From assembly GCA_004194705.1 (NCBI GenBank), contig SADC01001291.1:1510800-1574799 (forward strand): a stretch of 64,000 nt of DNA, read 5' to 3'. Origin of the DNA: Ditylenchus dipsaci. Lineage: Eukaryota > Nematoda > Chromadorea > Rhabditida > Anguinidae. Position numbers and translations under genes: made by a program. The notes below the pieces were generated by a model. That model searched no databases and was not told the DNA's origin. It worked only from the letters and a program-made list of their open reading frames with translations. This document shows, one piece after another, positions 42,701 to 51,137 of this stretch; position 1 is the first letter of the stretch, and each line of letters opens with the position of its first letter.

Positions 42701-45700
42701 CTGTTCTTGCATGTCACTGCTGAGGCAATCAACTGTTTGGTATCCAAGTCCTGACATCTCAACATAGTAGCTATGCTCTTCTCTGTTGCACTCAAATGGC
42801 TGGTCCTGCTGTTGGAAGCAGCGGCACCTGGATAGCCACCTCTCAGGTGGTTGGAAGGCTTTGGTTTTTTGCCTTTAGCTACTTTTTTGGCTTTCTGTTT
42901 GGTGGCTTCCTCGTCCGCTTCTTCGGACTTTGCTAAATTTTGAGATCAGTTTTGGGTATTCATTATTCTCCGAAGAATAGCTATCTATTTTTTGAATATT
43001 AAAGGGGGCGGGGTAGGCTTCTACGGCTAATTTTTCACATTGACTGCCACTTTACTTCACGCACATATTTTCCACATATTTTGTTTTCTTATCGCATATG
43101 TTTTTATACTGTTTTATAGCTGAGATCGTTCTCTTTTGATTAAGTTGTCAAACAACCTAGGTTAATAATAATTTTCGAGAAAATCACACCAAATACAGGG
43201 TGGCGCAAATTTTCGCCGGGATTTGTTTTGCTCGTAACTTTTTAAATCAATTGCGTATCGACGAGACCTTTTTTGTTTGAAGGAGGACGTTCTGGGCAAT
43301 CGAATGACACCCAACATTCATAAAAACATTTATGAAAAATATCAACAAAAATGTCAACAAATTTTAATTAGAGACCGGCACGATGCGATTTTAACATCGC
43401 AAACATCGCATCGCACGCAGCGAATTTAGACCCAAAACATCGCATTGCAACATCGCACGCATGATTTTGAAAACATCGCAACATCGCATCGCAATTTGTT
43501 AAGACACCGCGAAGGTTTTTTGCGAATTCGGTCAAAATTAGGAAAATTGCATAACGCCAAAGTCGACATTCTTAACTTCAGAATCTAAAGTTAAGATTCT
43601 TAAGTAGCATCAATCTACGAACTAGTTGTAAATTTTTGACATTTTTTTGTAGTCGTTGTTTTTTTGCTGATATCGTACATTCTTTTTGCAATTTTTTATT
43701 CAAAATTATTTACAAAAGCATCTAAGCTTTTCGTTCAGTATCAGCCTTCTCTGGAAAATTGCGCTTGATGGTGATGAAGCCGGTCGTCTTCTCTTCGCAA
43801 AGCTATCCGTAACATAAGCCGAGTGCAATGCCTGCCAATAAGTAAAAAATATAGTAAAAATGGGGGTTTTCCTAAACCAAAGCAGGTCCGAGTTTTGTCG
43901 TAAATGAAGAATTTATGCGCGTACGCAACAATGCTTGAGTTTCTTCAGAGGGTTGAAAAATAAAACCACACTCTCTATTTGAACCGGAGGTAGGCGGAAA
44001 TCCGGAATTTCCGGATGTTAACCGCGGCGAAAATCCGTGGAAAAAATCCGGAATTTACGGATTCTAACCGCGGCGAAAATCCGAAATTTTGGGATTTTAA
44101 CCGCGGCGAAAATCCGGAATTTCGGGATTTTCGCTGCGAGATCATTTATTCAAAAAAAATAATGTTTGATGTTTTATTTGTCTCTAGCTTATTTATTTTG
44201 CATTCCTGCTTTAGCGTAAATGATAGTTTTCTCATTTGATTGCTTTGTTAGACAGCTTTGTTGTTTTATCCTGTCTTTATTCCAAAATGTATATGAAAAC
44301 TATCGATTTTCGAATTCCCGAAATTCTGGATATTCGCCGCGGCGAAAATCCTAAAATTCCGGATTTTCGCCGTGGTTAAAACCCCGAAATTCCGGATTTT
44401 CGCCGCGGTTAGAATCCGGAAATTCCGGATTCCGCCTACTTCCATTTGAACCACACTCTCTAATAGAACACACCCCCCACAGGGGTTGAAAAATAGAACC
44501 ACATGTGGTTCTATTAGAGAGAATACAGTAACTGAATTAAACGGACGAATCTAATACGAGAATCGACAAATTCCTTGATTCGGGAAACGGTCTCGAAAAT
44601 AGGATAATTCCTAAATTCGCGAAATGTCTATACGCCGTAAAATCCACCAAAATCTACCGATACAGGCAAGTGACATGTGTTTTGCGTGATGAGGGATAGA
44701 ACATGAAAAGGTAATCATTTTTGTTTTTTAATTAATCTTTTTACTTTTTGTTTTAGGCATTCGAAGAAGCCGGCTATCTTTATGCAGATTGTGTCGCGCA
44801 CAAATTGCACCTCGTGGTGAATAACTCACTCTTTAAGAATGCAGGAATCAAACGAATGCTGGAGACTTGTCTAAGGCTGGTAAGACATTTCAGCCATTCC
44901 TCTCTGGCCAATGATCGTCTCAAGGTAGAGCAGAGCAGTGCAAGTTCGCCGGTGGATAGTCTTTTGCAGGTAACTTGAAAAGATTTTCGGAGCGCTGCAA
45001 GAGCGCTGACAAGGGTAATCTACGAGATGAACGATCCGAAGCTTCTACAAATGCGCAACTCAATTCTTGGCATGTTGGTGGAAAAGTTAAACATGGAAGA
45101 TCAGAAGTATGTTGAACTAAAACTTATTTCTATCTTAAGATGATCATATTTTAGGATAGATGGTCTGGCTATTTTTTGGATGCTTGCTTCAAGGATCGGA
45201 TTGCATCAAACAGAGTGAACTTTAATGCGAATGTGCGCTGTGGATCCAAGATGAGATTGAAGCTTAATCGGACGTTCTGAGAAGTGTTGAAGGTATCAAA
45301 GTTTGAGTTAACTATTTTTGCGTTTCATTGTTCACTTTTCTACAGAAACTAGGTCTCCTCCACCAAAACGATCGACTACCTCCTTCTTCGATCAGCTCGG
45401 TGACTTATTCACGGATGACGAAGGAAGAAACGATGAGCAGTCGAAGAATGGGTAATTTTATAGTTCCCCCCCCCATACTCGGATTTTTTGAAAAGTGACC
45501 CAAAATCACCTCTCGAACTCATTTTTTTTGCACAACAAGGTCTGATTAGCATTTCTAAACACTTTCTGAATAAAAAAAGTAAAACTTTACCAAATAAAAT
45601 TTGTCACCCACCCCTCGGGGTAGTTGGTCTTTTTAGGGTATTTTTCACCAATTTTCAGCCTTTTTCAAGTCAAATGAAGGTAAAAATGATAGATTTTGAA

Positions 45701-48700
45701 CAACTTTTTACTTTCTGGGGCCTACCGCATAAATAAACTCAGGTATGCATATGTTTTTTTGCATCCAGAGTCATTTTCGAGTGATTTGTGTCTCAGGTAT
45801 GTGTGTGTGCGCATCTCAACCGCAAGCAACCAAGCCCCCTGCGCCCCCGAAGAAGGCGCAGGGGCTTGGTTGGTTAGAGATGCGCGCACTCACTTACCTT
45901 AGACATGCTTCCGAGCAAGACTCTTGATCAAAAATGCATTCAGAGACTATTTTTGCCCAGCTCCAGCAAGAAAATGTGATAAATCACCCAAAAGTGACCC
46001 TAAAAACCTAAAAAGACCATCTTTGCCTGAGGGTGGAAGACAAACTTTCAATTTTTTTATTCAGAAAGTGTTTAGAAATGCTTCTCAGACCTTGTTGTGC
46101 AGAACAATAAGTTCGAGAGGTGATTTTGGGTCACTTTTCAAAAAATCAGAGTATGGGGGGCACTATAAAAGTACCAAAGAATGCGATGATTGAAATTCAG
46201 GTGTACAACAAGCATAAGTGCATCGATCCAGAGACTCATCCTCTCGTGTATTGGAAATTGATATTGTTTTGGAATGTCTTGCTCGGAATGTTGAATGATC
46301 ATAATTGTTTAGGACAATAATAAGACATTCCAGATCCTGGCCGGAATCGCTCGCCGTTTTCTTTCTCCTACAGAAACCAGTCAGCCGAGTGAGCAGCTTT
46401 TCTCAGTGGCATAGAGGATCGAACTTGAGTCCTGATACAGCCATAATGTCAATTTTCCTCAATAAGAATCTGCCGTTGTTGAAATTCTCGTATTAGTGTT
46501 CATTAGAATTTTTGATGTGAATGGTGTTGTCTGGATATGAATGAAATTGAATATATGCATTATATGGCCGATGGAAATCTGTTATTCTTTTTTAAAAATG
46601 TTCGAGATTTTTTCGCGAATTGTAAAAATTTTCGGCCAAAATTTTAACATCGTACTCCAAAACTTAACTTAAAAGATCGCAGCGATGTATCGCGCTCAAA
46701 TACGAATCACATCGCAACATCGCACGCAAATGTTTTGGATGAAAAAATCGCATCGCAACATCGCCAAAGGGCAAATGCCAGTCTCCAATTTTAATAATAA
46801 AAAAACACCAAGTTTCGTTCAAATTCGCCAAACTTCTGTACAACATTTCTTCCTTGGACATCAATGCATAGTTGGAGTAGCGGACCGTAGCTGTTTATTG
46901 CTCGATGTGCCACTTTCAGCTGAATTTTGCAAAAAGCTAGAAAAATTCTTTGCTTCAGTTTAGTGATACAGGCTGATTACCTTCGGCGAACTTGGTCTTT
47001 CATCCACTTCCAGAGAAATTAATCGGACGGATTCAAATCAGGCAGGTTTAACAGGTGAGCAAAGCACAAAAACATGATTAACAAATGACAAAGGAGGTGT
47101 CATTCGGTTGCCCGGAGCACCCTCTTTCAAATAAAAAAAAGACCTCATCGAGACACATTTAATTAAAAAATATATAGGAAAAACAAAACGCGGCGAAAAT
47201 TCGCGAATAAACGATTCTTTTGGTGACTTCGGCATGGGTTTGCCCGATTCGGTTTCGCCGGTGAATCACGTTATCCTAATAGGTGTTTCGTTGTAAAAAA
47301 GCTCAAACTTGTTTAAGACGTCCCTGTGTTATTCTCGCACCTTGAACTTCACTCTAGCTTTTAAACCCTACTGTTTTGGCTATGGTTTTGAGATTTTAGC
47401 GGACTAAATTTCAAGTCAAGTATTGGCTATCTAATGAGTTCAAGCTTCGTTTTGCCAATGAGCTCACTTTTTTTTCCCTTTCAATAAAAAATTCAGCGTC
47501 GGACTTAAATAAATTTCAATAGCAACGGAAATTTCAAAGAATAAGTAGTATTTCTAGTCGAATTACAATTTTGCAGGCTTGATCTCGGGACTGGAATCCC
47601 ACGGATTCCCGGTTTTGGATCCAGAAATTTTGAAAATCCCGATCCCGAATCCCGCAGGAAAAATTTCCGAAATCCTGAATTTCGCCGGGTCTTATTCCGA
47701 AAATCCCGGAAAAATCCCGAATTTAAATTTATTTTGTTTCAGTACAAAAATAGGCTAATTTTTGCTTTTTGTTGCCGTTTTTGTCGTCATTTGTGCTTAA
47801 AAATAGTTTTTACGTGTTTATTTCTCAGATAAAGCATATTATCTGAAAGCTTGATTGTTATGGACAGTGAGATAATATTTTTGGCTTAAACCCTCATCTG
47901 TTGCCCAGACACACTAAACCAACTATCCGCGATTAACCAGCTGGTTTTTTGCACGATTTTTTATCCTGAAAGCACTGGAAAGTTCCATCCAAAAAAATAT
48001 ACGTCGATAATTTTAAAATTTCTGGTACAGTCAAACCTTGATTTAGTGGCACCCCCCAAAGTTCGTTCCCGCCTAGGGTCCGACACTTTTTTCAACCCAA
48101 TTTTCAAAATACTTTATCGATTCTGTTAGCACAGTCTGGTCGCAAATATCGTAAGGATTCGATTTTACCGATCGTTTTTTGAAAAGAAAACAAAATTTGG
48201 GTTAAAAAAAGTGAAACCTCGATATAGTGGCACCTGTTTTCAAAAAGGGGTGCCACTATATCGAGGTTTCACTTTTTTAACCCAAAATTCGTTTACTTTT
48301 CAAAAAAACGATCGGCAAAATCGGAATCATCACGATATTTGCGACCAGACTGTCATAACAGAATCGATAAAATATTTTGCAAATTGGGTTAAAAAAAGTG
48401 CCGGACCCTAGGCGGGAACGAACTTTTGGGGGTGCCACTAAATCGAGGTTTGACTGTATAAAGTACGAGAAATTCTACATTTGGGTCTCGAAAAAAGGAC
48501 AAATGTTTTAAAAAGGGCGCTTACGAACCCTGCATTCATTGCTTTTTTAGTTCGTAGTCTGAACACCATCACTTATTCACAAAGAATTATGTGAAAGTTT
48601 GAGCATTAGTATATAAAAAAATCCTTTAAAAATAAAAGCAAAGGAAATGTGATTAAGCTTATTTTGCGAAAGAAAAGCTATCTTATACCTGGAGGCAAAG

Positions 48701-49349
48701 AAGGCAGTTCCTCAGACTTGGATTCTACCTCAGACTCTTCTGCTCCTACTGAAGATATTGGTTTGGTTGTTTTGGCTTTGTTTTTGCTGGACCCCTTCTT
48801 GGTCTTGGAAGGAGGAGCAGGGGTCACCACTGTGAACTTTTTTTTCGGTGATTCCGCAGAAACATTGGAGCTACTCAATTTAGTAGTAGAAAGAGTGGGA
48901 TGGGGAGAAACAGTGGTCGTCGTAGTTTCGAAAAGCAAGGTGGTGGTCTCTGTGGTGTTGCTAGTACTACCAAGGTCATCCTCAGGATCAGTGTGCGAAA
49001 AGACCAGTCGACTACTTTCTTGCTGACCCCACCTTAGTGCCGTTGGAGTTTGAAGCAGCTGCCGCAGTTTTAAGTTTATGCATGAGCGGAGGCACAATCG
49101 GAGTTGCTGGAGGTCTGTATATATAGTTGGGGGATCTGGCAGGTGATCCCACTAAGCCATCCACTGTGTTTGAGGGTTGATGGGTGGGGGAATGTTTCAA
49201 GATCGGGGCCATCAACACAATACACCAGCAAGTGGCGCAGTGAACGAGGCTTTTTGTAGCTGGAGGAGTGGAAGATTGGCATTGAAGTATCAGCGAAGGT
49301 GAGGCTGGAGCTGGTCCAATTAGAATATCTGTAGAAGGAATGTTGGTGG
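36374..49349 (-). CDS. Multi-ShKT, mucin-like secreted protein gene, at least four exons with TE-filled introns
   Basis: Four minus-strand exons join in compatible phases: 48689-49349 (ends phase 1), 42564-42932 (starts and ends phase 1), 38290-38771 (starts phase 1, ends phase 0) and 36374-36775 (phase 0 to stop). All junctions have GT/AG borders. The protein would have a Ser/Thr/Pro-rich region followed by about five ShKT-type six-cysteine modules. One module is completed only across the 38290/36775 junction, which independently supports the splice. ShKT domains are small disulfide folds common in nematode secreted or cuticle-associated proteins; they are not evidence of toxicity by themselves. 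Introns are 1.5, 3.8 and 5.8 kb against 50-70 nt in RPL31. The N-terminal exon and signal peptide were not found. One +1 shift in a G run (about 49026-49029) must be an error or a mutation. Confidence 0.75.
36800..37145. mobile_element. GC-hairpin palindromic element, copy 3 (truncated)
   Basis: Begins GACGCTACTGTAATATACCG with a C run and contains CCAAGCCCCCTGCGCCCCGA...GCACAGGGGCATGGTTGCTT. It ends near the GCATACCAGAGTTTATTTAT motif. Lies in the last intron of the ShKT gene. Confidence 0.65.
37363..37900. mobile_element. Palindromic MITE, CGCTACTGTTATATACCCCCC termini
   Basis: GGCGCTACTGTTATATACCC is mirrored by GGGTATATGACAGTAGCGTC. Arms share GGTCAAAAATC, CAATAATTTCGCCATAAGAG and TATTGGGAGG.GAAGGGAATAATACAG. 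Inserted in the last ShKT intron. Confidence 0.8.
38290..38771 (-). CDS. ShKT gene exon with two ShKT modules and the start of a third
   Basis: After TTTTTCAG it encodes a five-cysteine module (DCSKQLDKC..FCAGSCGLC) and then a canonical six-cysteine module (SCRDFDNTC..ENCARTCGFC). A Gly/Ser/Pro linker follows, then the first four cysteine positions of a third module (ECADRAANC..DLC). It ends at AAA|GTGAGT. Confidence 0.82.
38775..39070. other. Intron sequence, short inverted words only
   Basis: TCTAATAAACGCCACCC (38824) faces GCGCGTTTATTAAAAGAAATA (39015), perhaps a decayed CCGTATTTCC-like MITE. No exon seen. Confidence 0.4.
39077..39220. mobile_element. 144-bp TA-flanked MITE (CAGTCGAGTCTCGATATAACG TIR)
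   Basis: Ends CAGTCGAGTCTCGATATAAC and GCGACTCGACTG with TA at 39075-39076 and 39221-39222. The inner word is GCGACCC. In the second-last ShKT intron. Confidence 0.88.
39383..39524. mobile_element. Decayed MITE (AGTCAAACCTCGGTTACACGCC)
   Basis: GTCAAACCTCGGTTACACGC at the left and GGCGGTTAAATGAGGTTTAT at the right, with GGCGTATAACCGAG words inside. It abuts the next MITE. Confidence 0.55.
39526..39894. mobile_element. 369-bp TA-flanked MITE (CAGTCGACGCTCTCACTTAGG TIR)
   Basis: TA at 39524-39525 and 39895-39896; ends CAGTCGACGCTCTCACTTAG and CTAAGTTAGAGCGTCAATTG. The internal CAGTCTGATCCCAAATATTG is the same core as in 15034-15499. Confidence 0.85.
39959..40252. mobile_element. 294-bp TA-flanked MITE (TAGTCGAACCTGGATAAAAGG TIR)
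   Basis: TA at 39957-39958 and 40253-40254. The inner word is GGGACACCCC/GGTGTCCG. A right-end fragment of the 39526-type MITE (TCCTAAGTTAGAGCGTCAAC) is embedded at about 40160-40180. Confidence 0.82.
40600..40661. mobile_element. 62-bp hAT MITE, TSD GTTTTAAC
   Basis: TAGGGTTGTACAATGGGAAT at the left and ATTTCTACAACTCTA at the right, inverted. Exact GTTTTAAC flanks at 40592-40599 and 40662-40669. The entire insert is two TIRs plus a TTCCCGGG...CCGGGAA hairpin. Confidence 0.9.
40829..41456. mobile_element. Element with TTAAAGGGGGGGG ends enclosing a 159-codon ORF
   Basis: TTTTAAAGGGGGGGG..TGCATGTTGCG is mirrored by CGCAACATGTAACCCCCCCC near 41440. It is the third poly-G-ended element besides 1193-1612 and 42998. 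It encloses the ORF at 40869-41348. Confidence 0.6.
40869..41348 (+). CDS. Uncharacterised ORF, 159 codons, inside a poly-G TIR element
   Basis: Open from 40869 to TGA at 41346-41348 on the plus strand. Contains FIDDGLSGNTSIGQLF, a Cys-rich stretch and TRQLTTDTVAKTASYIL. No domain recognised. A CTGTTTTTTAG-like acceptor lies just before the coding-like part, so it may be an exon rather than a full gene. It is antisense to the ShKT gene and lies within its intron. Confidence 0.3.
   Translation: MLHCFLAASFIDDGLSGNTSIGQLFTQNQKMLSESKYFLKNLMGNMKISGNIHIVFPHTSFFYSKSCSCHCAFGCFFVTATRQLTTDTVAKTASYILSGILPNNYLKSENHDVSYNTRILQTNVREIRYECSGQFLRFFVRFFNKYFDSDNIFGFRVKN
41600..41793. repeat. Decayed MITE with GGCGTATAACCGAGG words
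   Basis: Several GGCGTATAACC(G/T)AGG words, ending GGCGTATAACCGAGGTTCGA then CTG at 41793, the right end of a CAGTC-type MITE related to 39383-39524. The left end is diffuse. Confidence 0.5.
42043..42291. mobile_element. TA-flanked MITE, CCGTATTTCC family
   Basis: Ends CCGTATTTCCTCTATTTGCC and its inverse, TA at 42041-42042 and 42292-42293. Inner word TTGCCGCC. In the ShKT intron. Confidence 0.85.
42564..42932 (-). CDS. ShKT gene exon with a Lys-rich linker and a long-spaced ShKT-like module
   Basis: Begins after AATTTAG with an acidic then Lys-rich stretch (KSEEADEEATK, KKVAKGKKPKP). It ends with RCQDLDTKQL...CRRTCGIC, an ShKT-like module with an enlarged middle loop and extra cysteines, followed by the donor GAAG|GTAGTT. 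Confidence 0.75.
42998..43195. repeat. Half-copy of the poly-G TIR MITE (1193-1612 family)
   Basis: TTAAAGGGGGCGGGG...GGCTTCTACGGCTAA to CGAGAAAATCACACCAAATA matches the left half of 1193-1612, then stops exactly where the mariner TIR starts. Confidence 0.7.
44757..46495 (+). pseudogene. hAT transposase, split by an insertion and carrying stops
   Basis: After TTTTAG an exon starts AFEEAGYLYADCVAHKLHLV and continues VNNSLF, the hAT block with C.aH.L.L.v. Further segments include YEMNDPKLLQMRNSILGMLV and, to about 45450, RSTTSFFDQLGDLFTDDEGR. Beyond the insertion the coding resumes at about 46163 with VPKNAMIEIQVYNKH, DPETHPLVYWKL and then [22 protein letters not shown], the dimerisation domain. 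In-frame stops and the 716-bp insertion mean no functional product is expected. Confidence 0.8.
45456..46171. mobile_element. GC-hairpin palindromic element, copy 4, inserted in the hAT transposase
   Basis: Ends TTTTATAGTTCCCCCCCCCA and the inverse TGGGGGGCACTATAAAAG. Arms (GACCCAAAATCACCTCTCGA, TTTCTAAACACTTTCTGAAT) are mirrored. The core is a stable hairpin CCCCTGCGCCCCCGA/GGCGCAGGGGCTTGG. It lies between two adjoining parts of the transposase reading frame. Confidence 0.85.
46940..47045 (-). pseudogene. Mariner transposase C-terminal remnant
   Basis: The minus strand reads LPDLNPSD, a stop, then FLWKWMKDQVRRR, matching the third catalytic block of mariner transposases (PDL.P.DFFLWgylK..v). 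The stop and missing upstream parts show it is dead. Confidence 0.72.
47220..48020. other. No gene; one CCCGATCCCGAATCCC patch
   Basis: Intron sequence. At 47580-47725, GGGACTGGAATCCCACGG and AAAATCCCGATCCCGAATCC resemble the end of a GGGAAT-type element (compare 30515-30620), without a partner end. Confidence 0.4.
48028..48456. mobile_element. 429-bp TA-flanked MITE (CAGTCAAACCTTGATTTAGTGG TIR)
   Basis: Near-perfect palindrome with TA at 48026-48027 and 48457-48458. The inner word is GGCACCCCC. An inner repeat, CTCGATATAGTGGCACC, forms a second palindrome around 48240. Shares GTCCGACACTTTTTT and the CAGTCTGGTC..AAATAT core with 15034-15499. Confidence 0.9.
48689..49349 (-). CDS. ShKT gene exon, Ser/Thr/Pro-rich (mucin-like)
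   Basis: Opens after TTTCTCTCAG at 49350 and ends CCAG|GTATAAG. Rich in Thr, Ser and Pro (TSNTTETTTLLFETTTTTVS, PAPPSKTKKGSSKNKAKTTK). The upstream half is in a different frame from the downstream half; reading GGG instead of GGGG at 49026-49029 unites them and makes both exon phases correct. Probably an O-glycosylated spacer. Confidence 0.65.
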
Positions 49350-49436
49350 CTGAGAGAAAGGGGATTTAGAAAAGGTGTGAGGATTGAGACCAAGTAGTAC
49401 TAGTACAGTTTGCCTCCTCCTCTCCCCTCCTATGCT

Positions 49437-49595
49437 TTATTTCAGCCAAATGGACACTCTTTTGGACAGCTGGTCAGACAGCACGTTGACTGGATGGCTG
49501 ACCAGCATCATGTATAAGCTAGAAAGTTCATATTTGAGAGCTTTAGCTATGCTGTTTGTCCAGCATGTGTGTGAAAAGATGTATACTTTTTTGTG
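49437..49595 (+). other. Possible short coding stretch, weak
   Basis: After TTTATTTCAG at 49437-49446 the plus strand is open as DTLLDSWSDSTLTGWLTSIM and onward to TGA at 49594. It may be a terminal exon or chance; no domain recognised. Confidence 0.2.
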
Positions 49596-49683
49596 AAAGA
49601 CAGATTTTTTTAAAAATGTAAAAATGACTGGATATAATTAGCAATACAAGTTTGTTAAATACGTCAAACATTATCACCTCAAT

Positions 49684-49944
49684 CAGTGTTGTAAATTTTA
49701 GAACTTTGGAAACGACACCAGCTCAAGGCACCGGTGTAGTGCAGTGCTGTAAAAAGCACCGGCACCGGCACCGCCGGTGCCGGTGCCGAAAATTTGAGGT
49801 CGGTGCCCGGTGCGGTGCCGAAATTTTGGAGGTCGGTGCCCGGTGCGGTGCCCGGTGCCAAAATTTTCCTGGCCGGTGCCCGGTACGGTGCCGGTGCCGA
49901 AATTCCAAATTTACAGCACTGGTGTAGTGTCATTTACAACACTG
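49684..49944. mobile_element. Outer hAT-like MITE (CAGTGTTGTAAA TIR)
   Basis: CAGTGTTGTAAA at the left and TTTACAACACTG at the right. Its flanks do not match, so no TSD is claimed. It contains the MITE at 49742-49921. Confidence 0.6.
49742..49921. mobile_element. hAT MITE with CACCGGTGCC arrays, TSD GTGTAGTG
   Basis: CAGTGCTGTAAAAAGCACCG and the inverse TTTACAGCACTG are flanked by exact GTGTAGTG at 49734-49741 and 49922-49929. The interior is reiterated GGTGCCCGGTGCGGTGCC, unusually GC-rich. Inserted in a MITE with a closely similar TIR. Confidence 0.9.
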
Positions 49945-50129
49945 ACCGCTATCAGTACAATGGTTATCCAAATAAGATCAACAGGGGGTACTAATGGCAA
50001 ACTATACCATAATTGAGTATTTTAGTAATAGAAAAAAAGTAGGGCACTAATTTTTTTGACGCAAATTTACTTTTTTCTTGGCGCAAATATTCGTTTTGCC
50101 TGTCTTTATCTCATTTTTTTCAAAGTGAA

Positions 50130-50380
50130 AACACCGGGCAGCGTTGCGCAATTTCAAATTGCGCAAATGCAGATTGCGCAAATGCGAATTGCGTCAAAAT
50201 GAAATTGCGAAAATGCAGATTGCGCAAATTGAAATTGCGCCAAAATCCTGAAAATGATTGTGTACCAACTCGTTACAAAGACTGACTCGTTACTCCAACT
50301 CGTTACAATACCAACTTGTTACAGTACCAACTCGTTACACAGACCAACTCGTTACAGGGCCATACCAACTCGTTACAAAA
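50130..50380. repeat. ATTGCGCAAATGC words followed by a CCAACTCGTTACA tandem repeat
   Basis: ATTGCGCAAATGCAGATTGC-type words at 50140-50250, then about seven CCAACTCGTTACA copies to 50380. Possibly arms of an unidentified element. Confidence 0.6.
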
Positions 50381-50593
50381 AAATAAATTTTGTGTAATCT
50401 AAACTATATGGTTTTATTGATCATTTATGATTCCGTGCGGTGGTAAATTCATCCGCCGTTTTGATTTTTTCCTAAAATAGCTCTTAAAAGACCAGGAATT
50501 TAAAATTTACAACATGGGAGAATAGGAAAATAATATGATACCACTAATCGTGGATCAAGACCATTCAGAGAGGATCACGTCCATTGAGAATAG

Positions 50594-50774
50594 CAGTGTT
50601 GTGCTGAGGACGAATTTTCGGCCTGTGAGTGAGAGTGAGTGAGAATGAAATTTGCCCTCACAGGCTGTGAGTGAGAGTGAGAATTTTGAAATTTGTCCTC
50701 ACAGGCTGTGAGTGAGATTCTCACTGAGAATTCTCAGTGAGATTCTCACTCGGAGTGAGCTCAGCACAACACTG
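50594..50774. mobile_element. hAT MITE with GTGAGTGAGA arrays, TSD GAGAATAG
   Basis: CAGTGTTGTGCTGAGGACG and AGCTCAGCACAACACTG are inverted, with exact GAGAATAG at 50586-50593 and 50775-50782. The interior is GTGAGTGAGAGTGAG-type repeats and inverses. Confidence 0.9.
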
Positions 50775-50886
50775 GAGAATAGCTAAAGAGCAGTAAATAT
50801 GAATCTAGACCATAAGGGATGAACATCAACTAATAAGAGTAGTTCAGGAGCATTAATAGTGGACCTAGACCATTGAGAGTATACCA

Positions 50887-50983
50887 GGACCAGGATACAA
50901 CGACACCACGATATAACGGCACGCACGACGTCATAGCATCTCCAGTGGGTCCCTAAGGGCGCCGTTATAAAAAGGTTTGACTG
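50887..50983. repeat. Right end of a CAGTC-type MITE (GGTTTGACTG) with GACACCACGATATAACGGCAC
   Basis: ACACCACGATATAACGGCAC left of GCGCCGTTATAAAAAGGTTT then GACTG|TA at 50983. The left terminus is decayed. Confidence 0.5.
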
Positions 50984-51137
50984 TATACAAAAAAACTAAC
51001 AAGGAAGAAAATGAAAAGAAGAAAATTTAAAGGAACCACTAAAAGACCACTAAAATTTTTGAAAACACTAAAAGACCACTAAAACTACACTAAAATGAAC
51101 ACTAACATTCCACTAAATTTTTAGGACAAAACGGAAA

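Larger units (their letters stand above)
43369..46787 (+). mobile_element. hAT transposon, 3.4 kb, TSD ATTTTAAT
   Basis: TIR TAGAGACCGGCA / TGCCAGTCTCCA, exact ATTTTAAT at 43361-43368 and 46788-46795. The arms contain ACATCGCATCGCA-type words. A palindrome built of AACCGCGGCGAAAATCCG words lies at about 43975-44520. The transposase is encoded at 44757-46495 and interrupted by the GC-hairpin element at 45456-46171. Confidence 0.92.
43196..47210 (-). mobile_element. Mariner-family element interrupted by a hAT
   Basis: The left end (CAGGGTGGCGCAAATTTTCG, GTATCGACGAGACC, GGGCAATCGAATGACACC) and right end (47090-47210, inverse GGTGTCATTCGGTTGCCCGG, GGTCTTT, GGCGAAAATTCGC) form TIRs over 100 bp long. 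A CAGGGTG start after TA is typical of mariner-like elements. The hAT at 43369-46787 splits it. Coding remnant at about 46940-47045. Confidence 0.75.

Noticed and set aside
46685..46963. 92-codon plus-strand ORF
   Set aside because: Spans the hAT right end and lies antisense to the mariner transposase remnant; it crosses a transposon boundary.
48649..49026. 125-codon plus-strand ORF
   Set aside because: Antisense shadow of the Ser/Thr-rich ShKT exon.
49652..50016. Pro/Ala/Gly-rich ORFs in several frames
   Set aside because: Translation of the CACCGGTGCC array of a MITE with a clear TSD.
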